From NCBI GenBank assembly GCA_015068605.1, contig SVKF01000011.1, forward strand, positions 1 through 60,947: DNA of 60,947 bases, in the 5' to 3' direction. The DNA is from Oscillospiraceae bacterium (GTDB lineage Bacteria; Bacillota; Clostridia; Monoglobales; Monoglobaceae). The notes under the pieces are model-generated. The model had not been told where the DNA came from, did no database searches, and was given only the letters and a program-made list of their open reading frames with translations. A program made the position numbers and the translations under genes. Shown here piece after piece: positions 26,801 through 36,100 of the stretch. Within the stretch, counting starts at the first letter, position 1. Each line of letters begins with the position of its first letter.

Positions 26801-27324
26801 TCCGAATAAATATTAAAATCGTTATAATTCCCCTGGGTTCTTCCGTACCAATTCGGAGGGAGCTCGCCATCTTTCACATAATCATCAAAGGTGTCATTAA
26901 CAATAACGACCTGCTGTGTATTTTCCCTGTCCATAGGCGATACAAAATAAATATACGGTTCATATATAATATCACCGTCAAGAGATTCCATATCCTCGGG
27001 CAAAATAATACAGTACTCAACTGTTGCATCAAGCTTTTCATTTAAGGGGATAACCATTGTTCGGCTCAGAAAATACGGCTCTTTGACCGAAAGCTCTTCC
27101 CCTGTTTCCGTATTAATAACAGATAAATCCGACGCACCTATTTCTTCAGGAAGCATGGAAAATTCAATCTTGATTTCATCATCTTTTATGTCTGCTGTTG
27201 CGTAAAACATACCCATCTCTTCAGCCTCAGACGTTAAATCCTCTGCACTAACCGCACCGATTCCCGTCAAGGACATTGCAATCAGAGAGCATATTATTTT
27301 TCGCATTAACTTTGACCTTCTCAT
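23845..27324 (-). CDS. SLH-anchored multidomain surface protein (LamG-like, Ig-like)
   Basis: A 1159-residue exported protein. Signal peptide at the N-terminus, a beta domain (to about 120), a concanavalin A/LamG-like region (about 130-420), an Ig-like bacterial domain (about 430-530), a beta-module containing VDSVKAFVYELDGY (about 540-660), further beta and helical regions, a Gly/Ser linker (near 985-1010), and three C-terminal SLH repeats (EQGIINGTSKTTFSPNN, ITREEMAKILVN, RATRAEAAKIIYSLL). No catalytic motif is recognised, so it may bind polysaccharide at the S-layer. The start is the ATG after AAAGGAGAGG; an ATG six codons upstream overlaps that site. Confidence 0.83.
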   Translation of the reverse strand: MRRSKLMRKIICSLIAMSLTGIGAVSAEDLTSEAEEMGMFYATADIKDDEIKIEFSMLPEEIGASDLSVINTETGEELSVKEPYFLSRTMVIPLNEKLDATVEYCIILPEDMESLDGDIIYEPYIYFVSPMDRENTQQVVIVNDTFDDYVKDGELPPNWYGRTQGNYNDFNIYSDDEHDKAFYAGMNGLVQVLNTRNFGKAIDYKFKMEFDYKQTAMNKYIKGEDDPNLVQAVYDSVKSGKPGMTSIDQLNQNMRMLLAPVAEDGKARMDSNGKDLGAANFLPSADRSYVSNDKVVYPDAFFQLYGDRLGFGNGILPSEGNYVRIEKDKWYHIELEFDMENLEVTGYIDGEQIGPVSLPAGYKDAQYGTVAARASFWVENPVKFEIIDGSVNYIDSVTGEEKTFSHTNDSNFVIDNFKITNEEPEFKPLKTRLVSVDGEKFEPLREIKSVINKMEISFTSGVDTASVTTESVKVCDADGNEYSFEVEDYNEEDYTVELAFDKFLPLNQEYTVLVRGVESNLGAEARDYTTSFSLGNGKGLYVGNLKVLDGYKNEITGAVNAGTVAFFEGYMAEIAGNERNLNLVLASYKNSENGERMVGQKSKTITLKSAEKTVSIFSDMIMLMIMENVDSVKAFVYELDGYTKADGFANIKALKDSVLVYGNANPKEQIILDIPADKEQYATNKDCTMVYRKVINADENGEFSFKLSTEKFSTGEYTVYVYRADEMLLDTGEFIYATDTSVENAVAILNLSTDKAQTLSEQYINLGIALELYNAGSNETVAVLLDKMESLPENDAEEAKNILNKLYLITAVQKGSEDNLFDYAQMLELENEGISEWMDKEYVTEQFEKSVTAKLEGKNFTSVDDFYDALTEQFVLSVVELKDGYGNTKEIVKAYENEIGVAAEKLSEAAFRKTAGKEYESYAELKKALEANNKTESGGGGGGGSSSGGGGGSSSGGGSKPSNVTLPIEENEVSEAPLLYDIFEDIENVEWAKPAIVYLAEQGIINGTSKTTFSPNNLITREEMAKILVNTYLSDKEEGVVPFKDADKTAWYYPYIAKAYGSGVVKGYSESIFGVGDYITRQDLAVMVYNASLSGGKKYANVSDVKFDDDEEIAEYAKTAVYALKGENAINGVDGSNFSPKGRATRAEAAKIIYSLLKL

Positions 27325-27346
27325 TTTTGCCTCTCCTTTCATGTGT

Positions 27347-30300
27347 CTATTTTATAACCACAACATTTGTGAAAATAGCAGGATTTTTTTCATTTCCGAT
27401 ACCCGGCGAAAATTCAAGCCAGCCTTCTCTGCCGTTTAAGTCATTCTCGTTTATGATAATTGCGAAGAACACATTATCCATTGAAAACGGCTCATTTGTC
27501 GGGTAAATATCTATCCACGGAAGCTTAAGCTCATAGACTGTTTTTGTTCCCTTTCTGGAAATCATAAGCTCCATATCCTCTTCAAAGCCGTCTTTTTTAC
27601 CGATAGCATCGTGGAAAACAATATTTTCTTTTTCGCCCATATAATAATATCTTGCAATAGACGGCTTATCATCAACGACTCCTATACCGATTTCCGTATA
27701 GCCAGAATCTTTAACTCTCCGCTCTGCAAAGGAGAACTGAATACTGTCATTTGACCATATTCTTTTCTGCGGGTCATTTGAGCCCATAATATCGTCCTCG
27801 ACCTCCATTGCCAAATAGAAATAATCCTCGTCATAGTTAAGATACCCTTTTCCGCTTAAATCGCCGGCACCTGTCCACATAAACGTATTTCTATCTCCTG
27901 CAATACCCTGCACCATTCTTTCCTTATCCAAAATAACGGGCAAGGACTCGTTATATTCATTTTTCTCGATCACTCCGTCAATTTTCGGGGCCTTCGGAAT
28001 TGGAGTAAACCCTGTAAAATACGACGATTCCTCAACCTTAACAACATCACCGTTATTTAAGGCAACCTCACCTTTAAACTCGATATAGTCCTTTGTTGCC
28101 TGAACCGGAAGATTAAACTCAACCCGACGGGTCATTTTCGGAAGAATATTATCAATTTTCACAGATGGAATTATCTCGCAAAGTTCATTGGGATTGGAAA
28201 TATTCAGTTCTCCCGAAATATTGTTGTTGGATGAGTTGGTTACTTTAAGAACACCCTTCCATCTTCCGCTTTTGTTGTATTCAATAGAAAATTCCATTTC
28301 TGCCGCCTTTATAACATTCATGGGCAGTTCTCTGTACCAGACGCCGTCGCCGTTCAAATTCTTAACTGTAACCTTTGCGGTTGAACCGCTTACATAATCT
28401 TCGTTCAGCTTAACGCCTATTTTGCAAATTCCTTTTGAAAATCCGCTGTTATAAGCAAGCTCTGTTCCCTCCGGAAGCTTAACATCGACGCTATAATCCC
28501 TGTCGCCGCCGATTTTTTTCTTTACCTTGATTTCAAGAACATCGCCTCTCGCCGCCTCCAAAGCATTTTGCTCAATGGTAAATCCGCCTGCTGCAGCTTC
28601 GTCAAATTTGGTGAAGTTCCCCACTATATACTGTGGTTCTTCCGAAATTGGCAGATACAAAATTCCGTTTTCGGTTTTCTGAATATGGGAATTTCCAAAT
28701 CTGTCATAGATAACCGCCTGATATACTCCCAAATCAATGGCAAAATCCTCTACGCCCTGAATTGCCCAAGCCATAAGTATGTCATGTCCGTCATTCTTAT
28801 ATCGGTAAAGCTTACCCTTACCCCCTGCAATGTCCTGGCTTCCGAGGCTCTCAGCTTCTTTCGTAATCATGGAATTATACTGCGCAACCGATGCAATAAC
28901 AGGCTTTGCCTCAAACAAAATATCCTCGTTTTTCCACGCACGAAGCCATCCGAAATGGTATTCCGAATCAGAGGACAAGGTCGTGGTTGACCTGTTATCA
29001 ATTTTTTCAACATTCATAAACCAGTTAATATATTCAACATGGTCATAAGCAAGACAGGACGCACGAACAGTCCAGTTCGCCTGGTCATCCTCTGTCATAT
29101 ATCTTGTTGAGGTTGTATAACCGAACTCCGAAATAACAAGCGCCTTATCCTGAAGATTCCACTTTTCAACAAGTCCGTCAATTTCCGCAATATACTCATG
29201 GAAACTGTTTTCAACGGGATGAAAATTATCAACTTCAGGGCGTGTCGCAACATCATACGGGTGGTAGCTTATTCCGTCAAAGTTGTCAGCACAGCCTTCT
29301 ATTGAAAGACATTCCTCAATAAAATTTGTGTAGTTTCTCGCACAGCTGAATGCAAAAACTCTTGCGTTTGGAACATATTTATGAACAATCGGATATGTTA
29401 CTTTCAAAAGTTTCACATATTCTTCTGCTGTCAGCTTTCCATTACCCCAGCTTAAGTCGACTTCGTTCCACACCTCAAAATCTCTTATTCCATAAGGTGC
29501 AACTTCACGAACAAGGTTTTCCACATACATCCCCCAAGCTTCAAGCTCTGCATCAGTTTTGGGGAAATCTATCTTTCTTGCCAGGTTTTCGTGACCTAAT
29601 ATAAAATGAACATTCTGATTATTAGCTTTCATATTTTCAAGCATCGCAAGATGATACCCTGTTAATTTATATACGCCTGTCGTTTGCTCATATTGTGCCC
29701 ACGGAACACCCTCACGCATTTCAACCATACCCATATCGGAGAAAAGCTTCTGTATCCTTTCTACCTCAACTGTTCCTCGGTTTACCTGATAATGGGAGTT
29801 ATTTCCCGTTATTCTGCTCTTTTTCCCGTCACTTCTTATTTTAATATAAGAAAAACGGCTGGCTCTTTTTGCACTGTATCCGTTTTTCGGCTCTGTAACC
29901 GTGAAAATACTGTCATAAAAGCCGTATTCCTTTGCTTTAAAGGAAATGTCTATGACCCTTTTCTCCTTCGGGGACAGCTTTATTTTCTCCTGTTTGCTGT
30001 AAGCCAGATGCCCGTCCTTGGTTACTGCACGATAGTCATACATAACTTCATTTTCTTCATCTAAAACATTTTCAAGCTCTGCCGTAAGGCTTATATTTGA
30101 ATCTGTATAAATATGACCGAGAGGCTCATATTTTGTTTCAACATAGCAAGCCGTTGCAACCTCCGGAGGTGTTCCCATAACAAAATCAAAGGTTGATGGA
30201 ATTCCTGTCGGAACATGAGCTATATACATATTATCAAGGCAATAGGAATTATTCTTGCTTCCCGACAAAAATCCAAAACTGTAAAAGCTTGTAAGCTTTT

Positions 30301-30874
30301 CATTCATCATTTCCGTTGACAGCTGTTTCCCGTCAACATAATATTCAATGGTTTTTCTATCAAAATTCATCCATAAATCTATATGATACCACATTGACGG
30401 CTCAATAACCAGCTCCTTAGTTTTCATAGTCAGGGTGTTCTCCGGAACAGTTACGCCCACATAGGAATCCTTATTATGGAGAACATAAAAAGTTCCATTA
30501 TCCGCCGAAACTGTCGGAACAAAGGATGAATCCTTATCTTTTGCCACACTTATATAGGAATGTGCATACTGTGTGTCGCATTTAAAATCAAAGCTCAACA
30601 CAACACTTCCGTAGGTTATGGGGCTTGCCTCATTTATGGCTGCATAGGTTTCGCTGTAGCCAACCTTTAAAACATTTCCATGCCCATCTCCAAGATTTGT
30701 GACCTCATAGGTATTCACCTGCTTCGCCCACTCGCTGTCATCTGCCTCGTCTCCCGTAAATTTAAACAAAACACGGGGAGCCGCCGTGTCTGCTGTTTCC
30801 GCAGTCACGGGAGCTATGGCTAAAAGCTGTATAACGGACAAAATCAACGCAAGCATTCTCCTTAATGATTTCAT
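27347..30874 (-). CDS. Secreted clan GH-A glycosidase (GH39/GH5-like) with LamG-like and CBM9-like domains
   Basis: A 1175-residue exported enzyme. Signal peptide, a LamG-like domain (about 35-225), a beta domain (about 240-345), a TIM barrel (about 360-690), beta domains, and a C-terminal CBM9-like domain (about 990-1175: PKIDGVIEKNEYNESLPV, YLAMEVEDD, SNDSIQFSF). The acid/base Glu in FEVWNEVD (about 471) and the nucleophile Glu in VISEFGY (about 583) are those expected for clan GH-A. The start ATG follows AGAGGTG by 8 nt; a TTG two codons earlier is unlikely. It is paralogous to the next gene upstream. Specificity is unknown; a rhamnogalacturonan or hemicellulose backbone is a guess. Confidence 0.82.
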   Translation of the reverse strand: MKSLRRMLALILSVIQLLAIAPVTAETADTAAPRVLFKFTGDEADDSEWAKQVNTYEVTNLGDGHGNVLKVGYSETYAAINEASPITYGSVVLSFDFKCDTQYAHSYISVAKDKDSSFVPTVSADNGTFYVLHNKDSYVGVTVPENTLTMKTKELVIEPSMWYHIDLWMNFDRKTIEYYVDGKQLSTEMMNEKLTSFYSFGFLSGSKNNSYCLDNMYIAHVPTGIPSTFDFVMGTPPEVATACYVETKYEPLGHIYTDSNISLTAELENVLDEENEVMYDYRAVTKDGHLAYSKQEKIKLSPKEKRVIDISFKAKEYGFYDSIFTVTEPKNGYSAKRASRFSYIKIRSDGKKSRITGNNSHYQVNRGTVEVERIQKLFSDMGMVEMREGVPWAQYEQTTGVYKLTGYHLAMLENMKANNQNVHFILGHENLARKIDFPKTDAELEAWGMYVENLVREVAPYGIRDFEVWNEVDLSWGNGKLTAEEYVKLLKVTYPIVHKYVPNARVFAFSCARNYTNFIEECLSIEGCADNFDGISYHPYDVATRPEVDNFHPVENSFHEYIAEIDGLVEKWNLQDKALVISEFGYTTSTRYMTEDDQANWTVRASCLAYDHVEYINWFMNVEKIDNRSTTTLSSDSEYHFGWLRAWKNEDILFEAKPVIASVAQYNSMITKEAESLGSQDIAGGKGKLYRYKNDGHDILMAWAIQGVEDFAIDLGVYQAVIYDRFGNSHIQKTENGILYLPISEEPQYIVGNFTKFDEAAAGGFTIEQNALEAARGDVLEIKVKKKIGGDRDYSVDVKLPEGTELAYNSGFSKGICKIGVKLNEDYVSGSTAKVTVKNLNGDGVWYRELPMNVIKAAEMEFSIEYNKSGRWKGVLKVTNSSNNNISGELNISNPNELCEIIPSVKIDNILPKMTRRVEFNLPVQATKDYIEFKGEVALNNGDVVKVEESSYFTGFTPIPKAPKIDGVIEKNEYNESLPVILDKERMVQGIAGDRNTFMWTGAGDLSGKGYLNYDEDYFYLAMEVEDDIMGSNDPQKRIWSNDSIQFSFAERRVKDSGYTEIGIGVVDDKPSIARYYYMGEKENIVFHDAIGKKDGFEEDMELMISRKGTKTVYELKLPWIDIYPTNEPFSMDNVFFAIIINENDLNGREGWLEFSPGIGNEKNPAIFTNVVVIK

Positions 30875-30903
30875 AAACAAGCACCTCTTTTCACATGAAC
30901 TTA

Positions 30904-33063
30904 TTACTCAACTGTTATGCTCTCAATCATTGGTGAATAATTATTATCCCAAAGGAAGACCTTTATAGTGTCAACCGCTTTGTCGCTCGGATAGGTAAGC
31001 TGATATTCCTTAACCGTTTGGGTTTTATCCACCGAAACAGGAATTGTCTGCGCATCAATTAACACATTGTCGTAATACAATCCGCAAACCATCATTCCCT
31101 CTACTGTATAATCCTTAATATTGATAACCTCAAGCCTTGCGTTTATGGTTTCATCTGTAATATCGCCCAAGTCACCAATTTGGTTTCCATTAGCATCAGC
31201 AAGGGTTAAGCATGGCACAGCAATGCTGTATTCATACTCCGTTGAGCTTTGTATATCACCCACACGAAGCATAATCTTATACTCGCCCTTGTCATATTCC
31301 TCATCCTTAAAGCTAAACTTATATCTACCATCGGATGATGTTTTCGTTTCCCCAACATAGACAAACTCGCCCTTATTCAAAACAGTTTCTCCGTCAGGAC
31401 GGAAAACCATTATTGTAACAGGCTGATTTACCTCATTGGCTATTCCTCTTATTGTCACAATATTTGTATCAATTTTCAAACCCTCTTCAAAATCGTCTGT
31501 AACATATATGGGCTTGTCGCTTATATTTAACGAAATTACTCCGCTTTCCGCCAAAACAGCAGTGGAATTTCCGTAAAAATCATACACAACCGCCTTGTCG
31601 GTTCCAATCTCAAAATCAATCTGCTCCTCACCTTCGGTTTTCCAGAGCATATAAAGATTCGTCTTTCCCTTTTTAAATTTATAAATGTATCTGTCGTTGC
31701 TTACATCCGACAAATTCTCGTTACTTCCCGCCCCTGCGGTTAAGGTATTAAAGTTTGCCATAGCAAGGAAAACTGGCTTTGCCTCATAGTTTATTTCCTG
31801 GTCTTTCCAGCCTTTAAGGAAACCAAAATGAATATCAGGTTCATAAGTTAAATTGATTCTTTCTAAATTTACAAACCAATCAATATATTCAACCTTATCA
31901 TAAGCCATTGCGGCAAATCTTACAGTTCTCTTTGCCTGAATTTCCTCATTTTCCGCCGTTTCATCCTCATAAGTCCAGCCCATTTCGGAAATGATTAACG
32001 CCTTATCCTCAAGACCCCATTTTTTGACAGTTTCTTCTATTTCTGCAAGAGATACCAAAATCTTATCTTCAGGGTCATAGCCCGTATAATATGGGTGATA
32101 ACTTATTCCGTCAAAGCTTTCGATTACGCCGTCAACTGCAAAACATTCGTCCATAAAATCAGACCATGTGCTTGTGTATTGTTCCCCTGCCAAACTGAAA
32201 GCAAACATTCTGTTATCAGGAATATACTTATCCAAAATAGGCTTTGTCACAAGTATTAGCTTTGCATATTCTTCGCTTGATACCTCTCCATGTCCAAACT
32301 CCGATGCAATATTAACCTCATTCCAGAGTTCAAAATCCTTTATTCCATAGGGAGCAATATCCTGTGCAAGCTCCTCAACATAACTGCACCAAGCAGTTAT
32401 TTCATCATCTGTTTTCGGGAAATTTATTCCTCTTGCAATATTCTCATGTCCTAAAATAACAAGATGGTTTTGTTTATTGTTTTTGATTTCAGAAAGGTAT
32501 GATTTTTGGTTATCCGTCAGGGCATATTCGCCCTCTGTTGCCTCAAAGTGGTTCCAGGTTAACCCCTCACGCACCTGACCAAAGCCCGTGTCCGCAAAAA
32601 GCTTTTGAACCTTATCTATATCGCCAAGCCCGTTTCCCACCTGGTAAAGAGAATTTATCCCCAACTTATTATTCAAAACCTTCCCTGCATTAACAACAGA
32701 AAATCTTGTTGACTTGATAACCTCACCGTTTGCAGTTAAATTGACATTATAAAAGCCATATTTAGGTGCATCAAAGGAAGCCGTTATAAGCTTAAAGCCA
32801 CCTGCACTCATTTCAAGGGTTTCACCGGTTGTGTATGCCACACTTCCGTCTTCATACATAATATCCAAGCTATATTCAACCGTTTGTGCTGTTCCTGAAT
32901 TTATGATTGCCACATCAACCTTCACCGCCATATCCGTAAAAATATGACCAAGCTTATCTATATACAGCTCCGCCGTAACCGAGTTGCTCGCAAAAACAGT
33001 TACGCTTGCCGACATCAGGATAGCAAATGCCAAAATCAGGGTGATAATTTTTTTAAGTTTCAT
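30904..33063 (-). CDS. Secreted clan GH-A glycosidase, smaller paralogue
   Basis: A 719-residue exported enzyme with a signal peptide, an N-terminal beta domain, a TIM barrel (about 135-450) and C-terminal beta modules. Catalytic residues are in FELWNEVN and IISEMGW. It aligns with its 1175-residue neighbour from LGHIFTD through the barrel (shared ILGHENIARGINFPKTD, FDGISYHPY), so the two arose by duplication. It lacks the LamG-like and CBM9-like parts and instead ends with a module containing VDTIKVFLWDNNYSPMIES, similar to the GLUG protein's C-terminus. No SLH domain. AAAGGAT precedes the ATG. Confidence 0.83.
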   Translation of the reverse strand: MKLKKIITLILAFAILMSASVTVFASNSVTAELYIDKLGHIFTDMAVKVDVAIINSGTAQTVEYSLDIMYEDGSVAYTTGETLEMSAGGFKLITASFDAPKYGFYNVNLTANGEVIKSTRFSVVNAGKVLNNKLGINSLYQVGNGLGDIDKVQKLFADTGFGQVREGLTWNHFEATEGEYALTDNQKSYLSEIKNNKQNHLVILGHENIARGINFPKTDDEITAWCSYVEELAQDIAPYGIKDFELWNEVNIASEFGHGEVSSEEYAKLILVTKPILDKYIPDNRMFAFSLAGEQYTSTWSDFMDECFAVDGVIESFDGISYHPYYTGYDPEDKILVSLAEIEETVKKWGLEDKALIISEMGWTYEDETAENEEIQAKRTVRFAAMAYDKVEYIDWFVNLERINLTYEPDIHFGFLKGWKDQEINYEAKPVFLAMANFNTLTAGAGSNENLSDVSNDRYIYKFKKGKTNLYMLWKTEGEEQIDFEIGTDKAVVYDFYGNSTAVLAESGVISLNISDKPIYVTDDFEEGLKIDTNIVTIRGIANEVNQPVTIMVFRPDGETVLNKGEFVYVGETKTSSDGRYKFSFKDEEYDKGEYKIMLRVGDIQSSTEYEYSIAVPCLTLADANGNQIGDLGDITDETINARLEVINIKDYTVEGMMVCGLYYDNVLIDAQTIPVSVDKTQTVKEYQLTYPSDKAVDTIKVFLWDNNYSPMIESITVE

Positions 33064-33083
33064 AAGTATTATCCTTTATATTT

Positions 33084-33110
33084 CCCGACTGCGGATAAGC
33101 CGCAGTCGGG
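33084..33110. other. Intercistronic 11-bp perfect hairpin
   Basis: CCCGACTGCGG/CCGCAGTCGGG with a 5-nt loop lies between the GLUG gene stop and the smaller GH-A gene. On the coding (minus) strand it is not followed by a T-run, so it is more likely an RNA processing or mRNA-stability element than a terminator. On the plus strand it would be followed by T-rich sequence, but no plus-strand gene precedes it. Confidence 0.65.
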
Positions 33111-33120
33111 ATTATTTTTA

Positions 33121-36100
33121 TTACTGTTCAATTACATATTCTGCATTATTGCATACAGGAATCATTCCTGTCATACTGTTCCATACAAATACTTTATATA
33201 CGTCTGCGCCCTCCATTTGGGTTATATTCTGTGTATAAAGCTGATTTGCAGTTACATTAACGGGTGTTACCGCCAAAAGTGTTTCAACATCGCCGTCCTT
33301 TGCGTATTGAGCCACCATAACGAAGGTATCCTCCGATGCGATAACCGACGCTTTTTCAGCATTTACTCCGGCAAACGCACCTGTGCCGTTAACATACGTG
33401 TCACCTGAAATATAAACCATATTGTTGTTGTAGAACCCAGGGTAAAGCTCTGTTCCGATTGTCTGACCGTAAATAATCTCGCCTGCGCCCTGATTTAAGA
33501 GGTAACAAACCTTACCGTTTATAAATTCCATCATCTGCGCCTGAGTTCCAAGTCCGCCTGCAACCAAATTTGAATAATAACAGTTGCTTACTGCACTCTG
33601 GTCATTTACACCATCTCTGCCAAGCTTACCTGCAGAAATCGGGTATACACTGCCGTTTGTCGCAATAACCGAGCCGTATGAGAAGCTGTTTTTAACACCT
33701 GTCCAAAGCCCGAACGCAGAAACCTCTGTTTTACCTGTCACAGTGCCGAGGGAATAGGAATTTTCTATATTTGTATTTTTATAAGCAAAGCCTGATGCCC
33801 AGCCCAATTCACTCTGAACGGTTCCATCAAATACACAGTTTATAATATTGTTATCAACTGTCGCTGTATCTGTTCTTACGATATAGCCTGCCGCCATATT
33901 TTTCGCATAAACATTGCCTCTGAATGTACAGTTTTCAATGGTTGTTCCGTTTGCCGCACCGATAAGACCGCCGGCATACGCATCAATGCTGTAATTCGTT
34001 CCGTCATATGTTCCGATATTTCCTTCAATAGTCAAGTTCTTGATTGTCGCTCCGTTTGTCTGTCTGAAGAAGCCGCTGTGCCATGCAGGGTCTAAACCAT
34101 CTACAACAACATTTGTTATTTTATGACCGTTTCCGTTAAAGGTTCCCGTGAAGATTGCATCTTTAGAGGAATCAAAAGGACTTGCCGCCCATGTCCATGT
34201 TCCGATTGGGGTCCAGTTTACTCCGTCAGGAATTGTAATGTCTGCCAAAAGCTCAACCTTACCTGCCATAGCAACGCCATTCTTTGCATTAACTGCATTT
34301 CTGAATTCGACGAGCTGGTCGTATGTGCTGATTTCCCATACATAAACAAGTGGCTCTCCGCCTTCGTTTATATAATTGCCGTTTGCATTTGTTATAACCG
34401 CATTAGTTTCTGTTCTGAAAACAGGATGGTTGTCTGTTCCGATTGTCTGACCGAATGCATCGCCTAAAAGATGCGCAATTTTACCGCTCTTAAACTCATA
34501 ATCGGTTGCCTTTGTACCGCCACCTGCAACACCGCTTGAAGCTACTGCATTAAAGTAATAAGCATTAGTTGCACTGTTACCGAAATTTGTGGCATCGGGA
34601 GCACAAATAGGATAAGCCTTATCCCATGTTCCCGTTCCTGTTGCCGTAATTGTTCCGTATGTGAAACAGTTTTCAACCGTTGCTCTTAAACCAAATGCTG
34701 AAACCTCACTCTTACCCGTTACATCACCGATTAAGTATGAATTTTTAACAAGAGTATACATTCTCGCAAAACCGGACGCTGCGTTTGACTCTGATGTGAG
34801 ATTACCGATAAATGCGCTGTTTGTTATTGTATTCATTGAGCTTGACGCTAAATCTGTGTAGCCCAAAAATCCTGCGATTGTTGAATAACCCGTTACATTA
34901 CCGATAAACTTACAGTTTTCAATGGTTGTTCCAACCGCAGTCGCCGCAAAAGCACCGTTATTAAGACCATGGCTTGAACCCTTGCCGTCCGCTCTTGTTC
35001 CGCCTTCAATAGTCAAATTCTTGATTGTTGCACCGTCAGTATACGCAAACAAGCCACGATAATTTCCTGCGATGATGAAATTAGTAAGCTTATGTCCGTT
35101 ACCGTCAAATGTACCTGTATACTTAATATCTACATCAGTTGCATCATCTGTTCCCGCTGCATAAACGCCTATTGGTGTCCAGCTTGATTCAACTGATAAA
35201 TCAATGTCTGCTGTTAAAATTGCGTCGGCATCTGTCTCCCCTGCATTTACCATATTACGGAATGTAACAAGGTCATTATATGAACCGATTTCAATAGGCT
35301 CTTTCTCGATTGCAGCTCCGCCTTCGTTTATGTAGTCACCATTTTCATTCAGAATAACCTTATTTGTTTCTGTTCTGAAAACAGGGTAATCGTCTGTTCC
35401 GATTGTCTGACCGAATGCATCACCTAAAGCATAAGCAATGCTTCCGTTTTTGAAGTCAGTAACTGTTTTCTGTGTACCCTGCCCTGCAAGGCTCTTTGTA
35501 ACATGATTAAGATAGTAACAATTGGTTGCTGTCCCTGCTATTCTGCACACATATCCGTTTGTTGTATTAGCAGTAAGTGTTCCGTAAGCGAAACAGTTTG
35601 TTGCTGTTGACTGCCAGCCCACACCTGTAACTTCTGTGTGACCTGTAACATCACCTACAATATATGAATTTGTTACATCTGTCTTGGAATATGCAAATCC
35701 CGATGCACTTCCGCTTGCACTATTTGTTACATTACCGATAAATGCACTGTTTTTGATTGTGTTGTTAATTGTAGTAAATGCAGCATTATCTGTTCTTCCG
35801 ATAAAACCTGCAATAGCACCGCCAACACCTGTTACATTACCCATGAAGGTACAATATTCAATAGTCGTATTATTTGCCTGTCCGATAAGTCCGCCTGCAT
35901 AAGCCGCCGTGCTCGTCACATTACCCTCTACCGTAAGATTCTTAATTGTCGCACCATTTGTACCACCGAAGAAACCGGCATGCCAGCCTGTTGAGTTTAA
36001 CGCAAGATTGGAAATTTTATAACCCGCTCCATCAAATATTCCGCTATACGGATAAGTTGCATTGCCCAGCGGATACCATTCAGCACCATCGGAAATAGCA

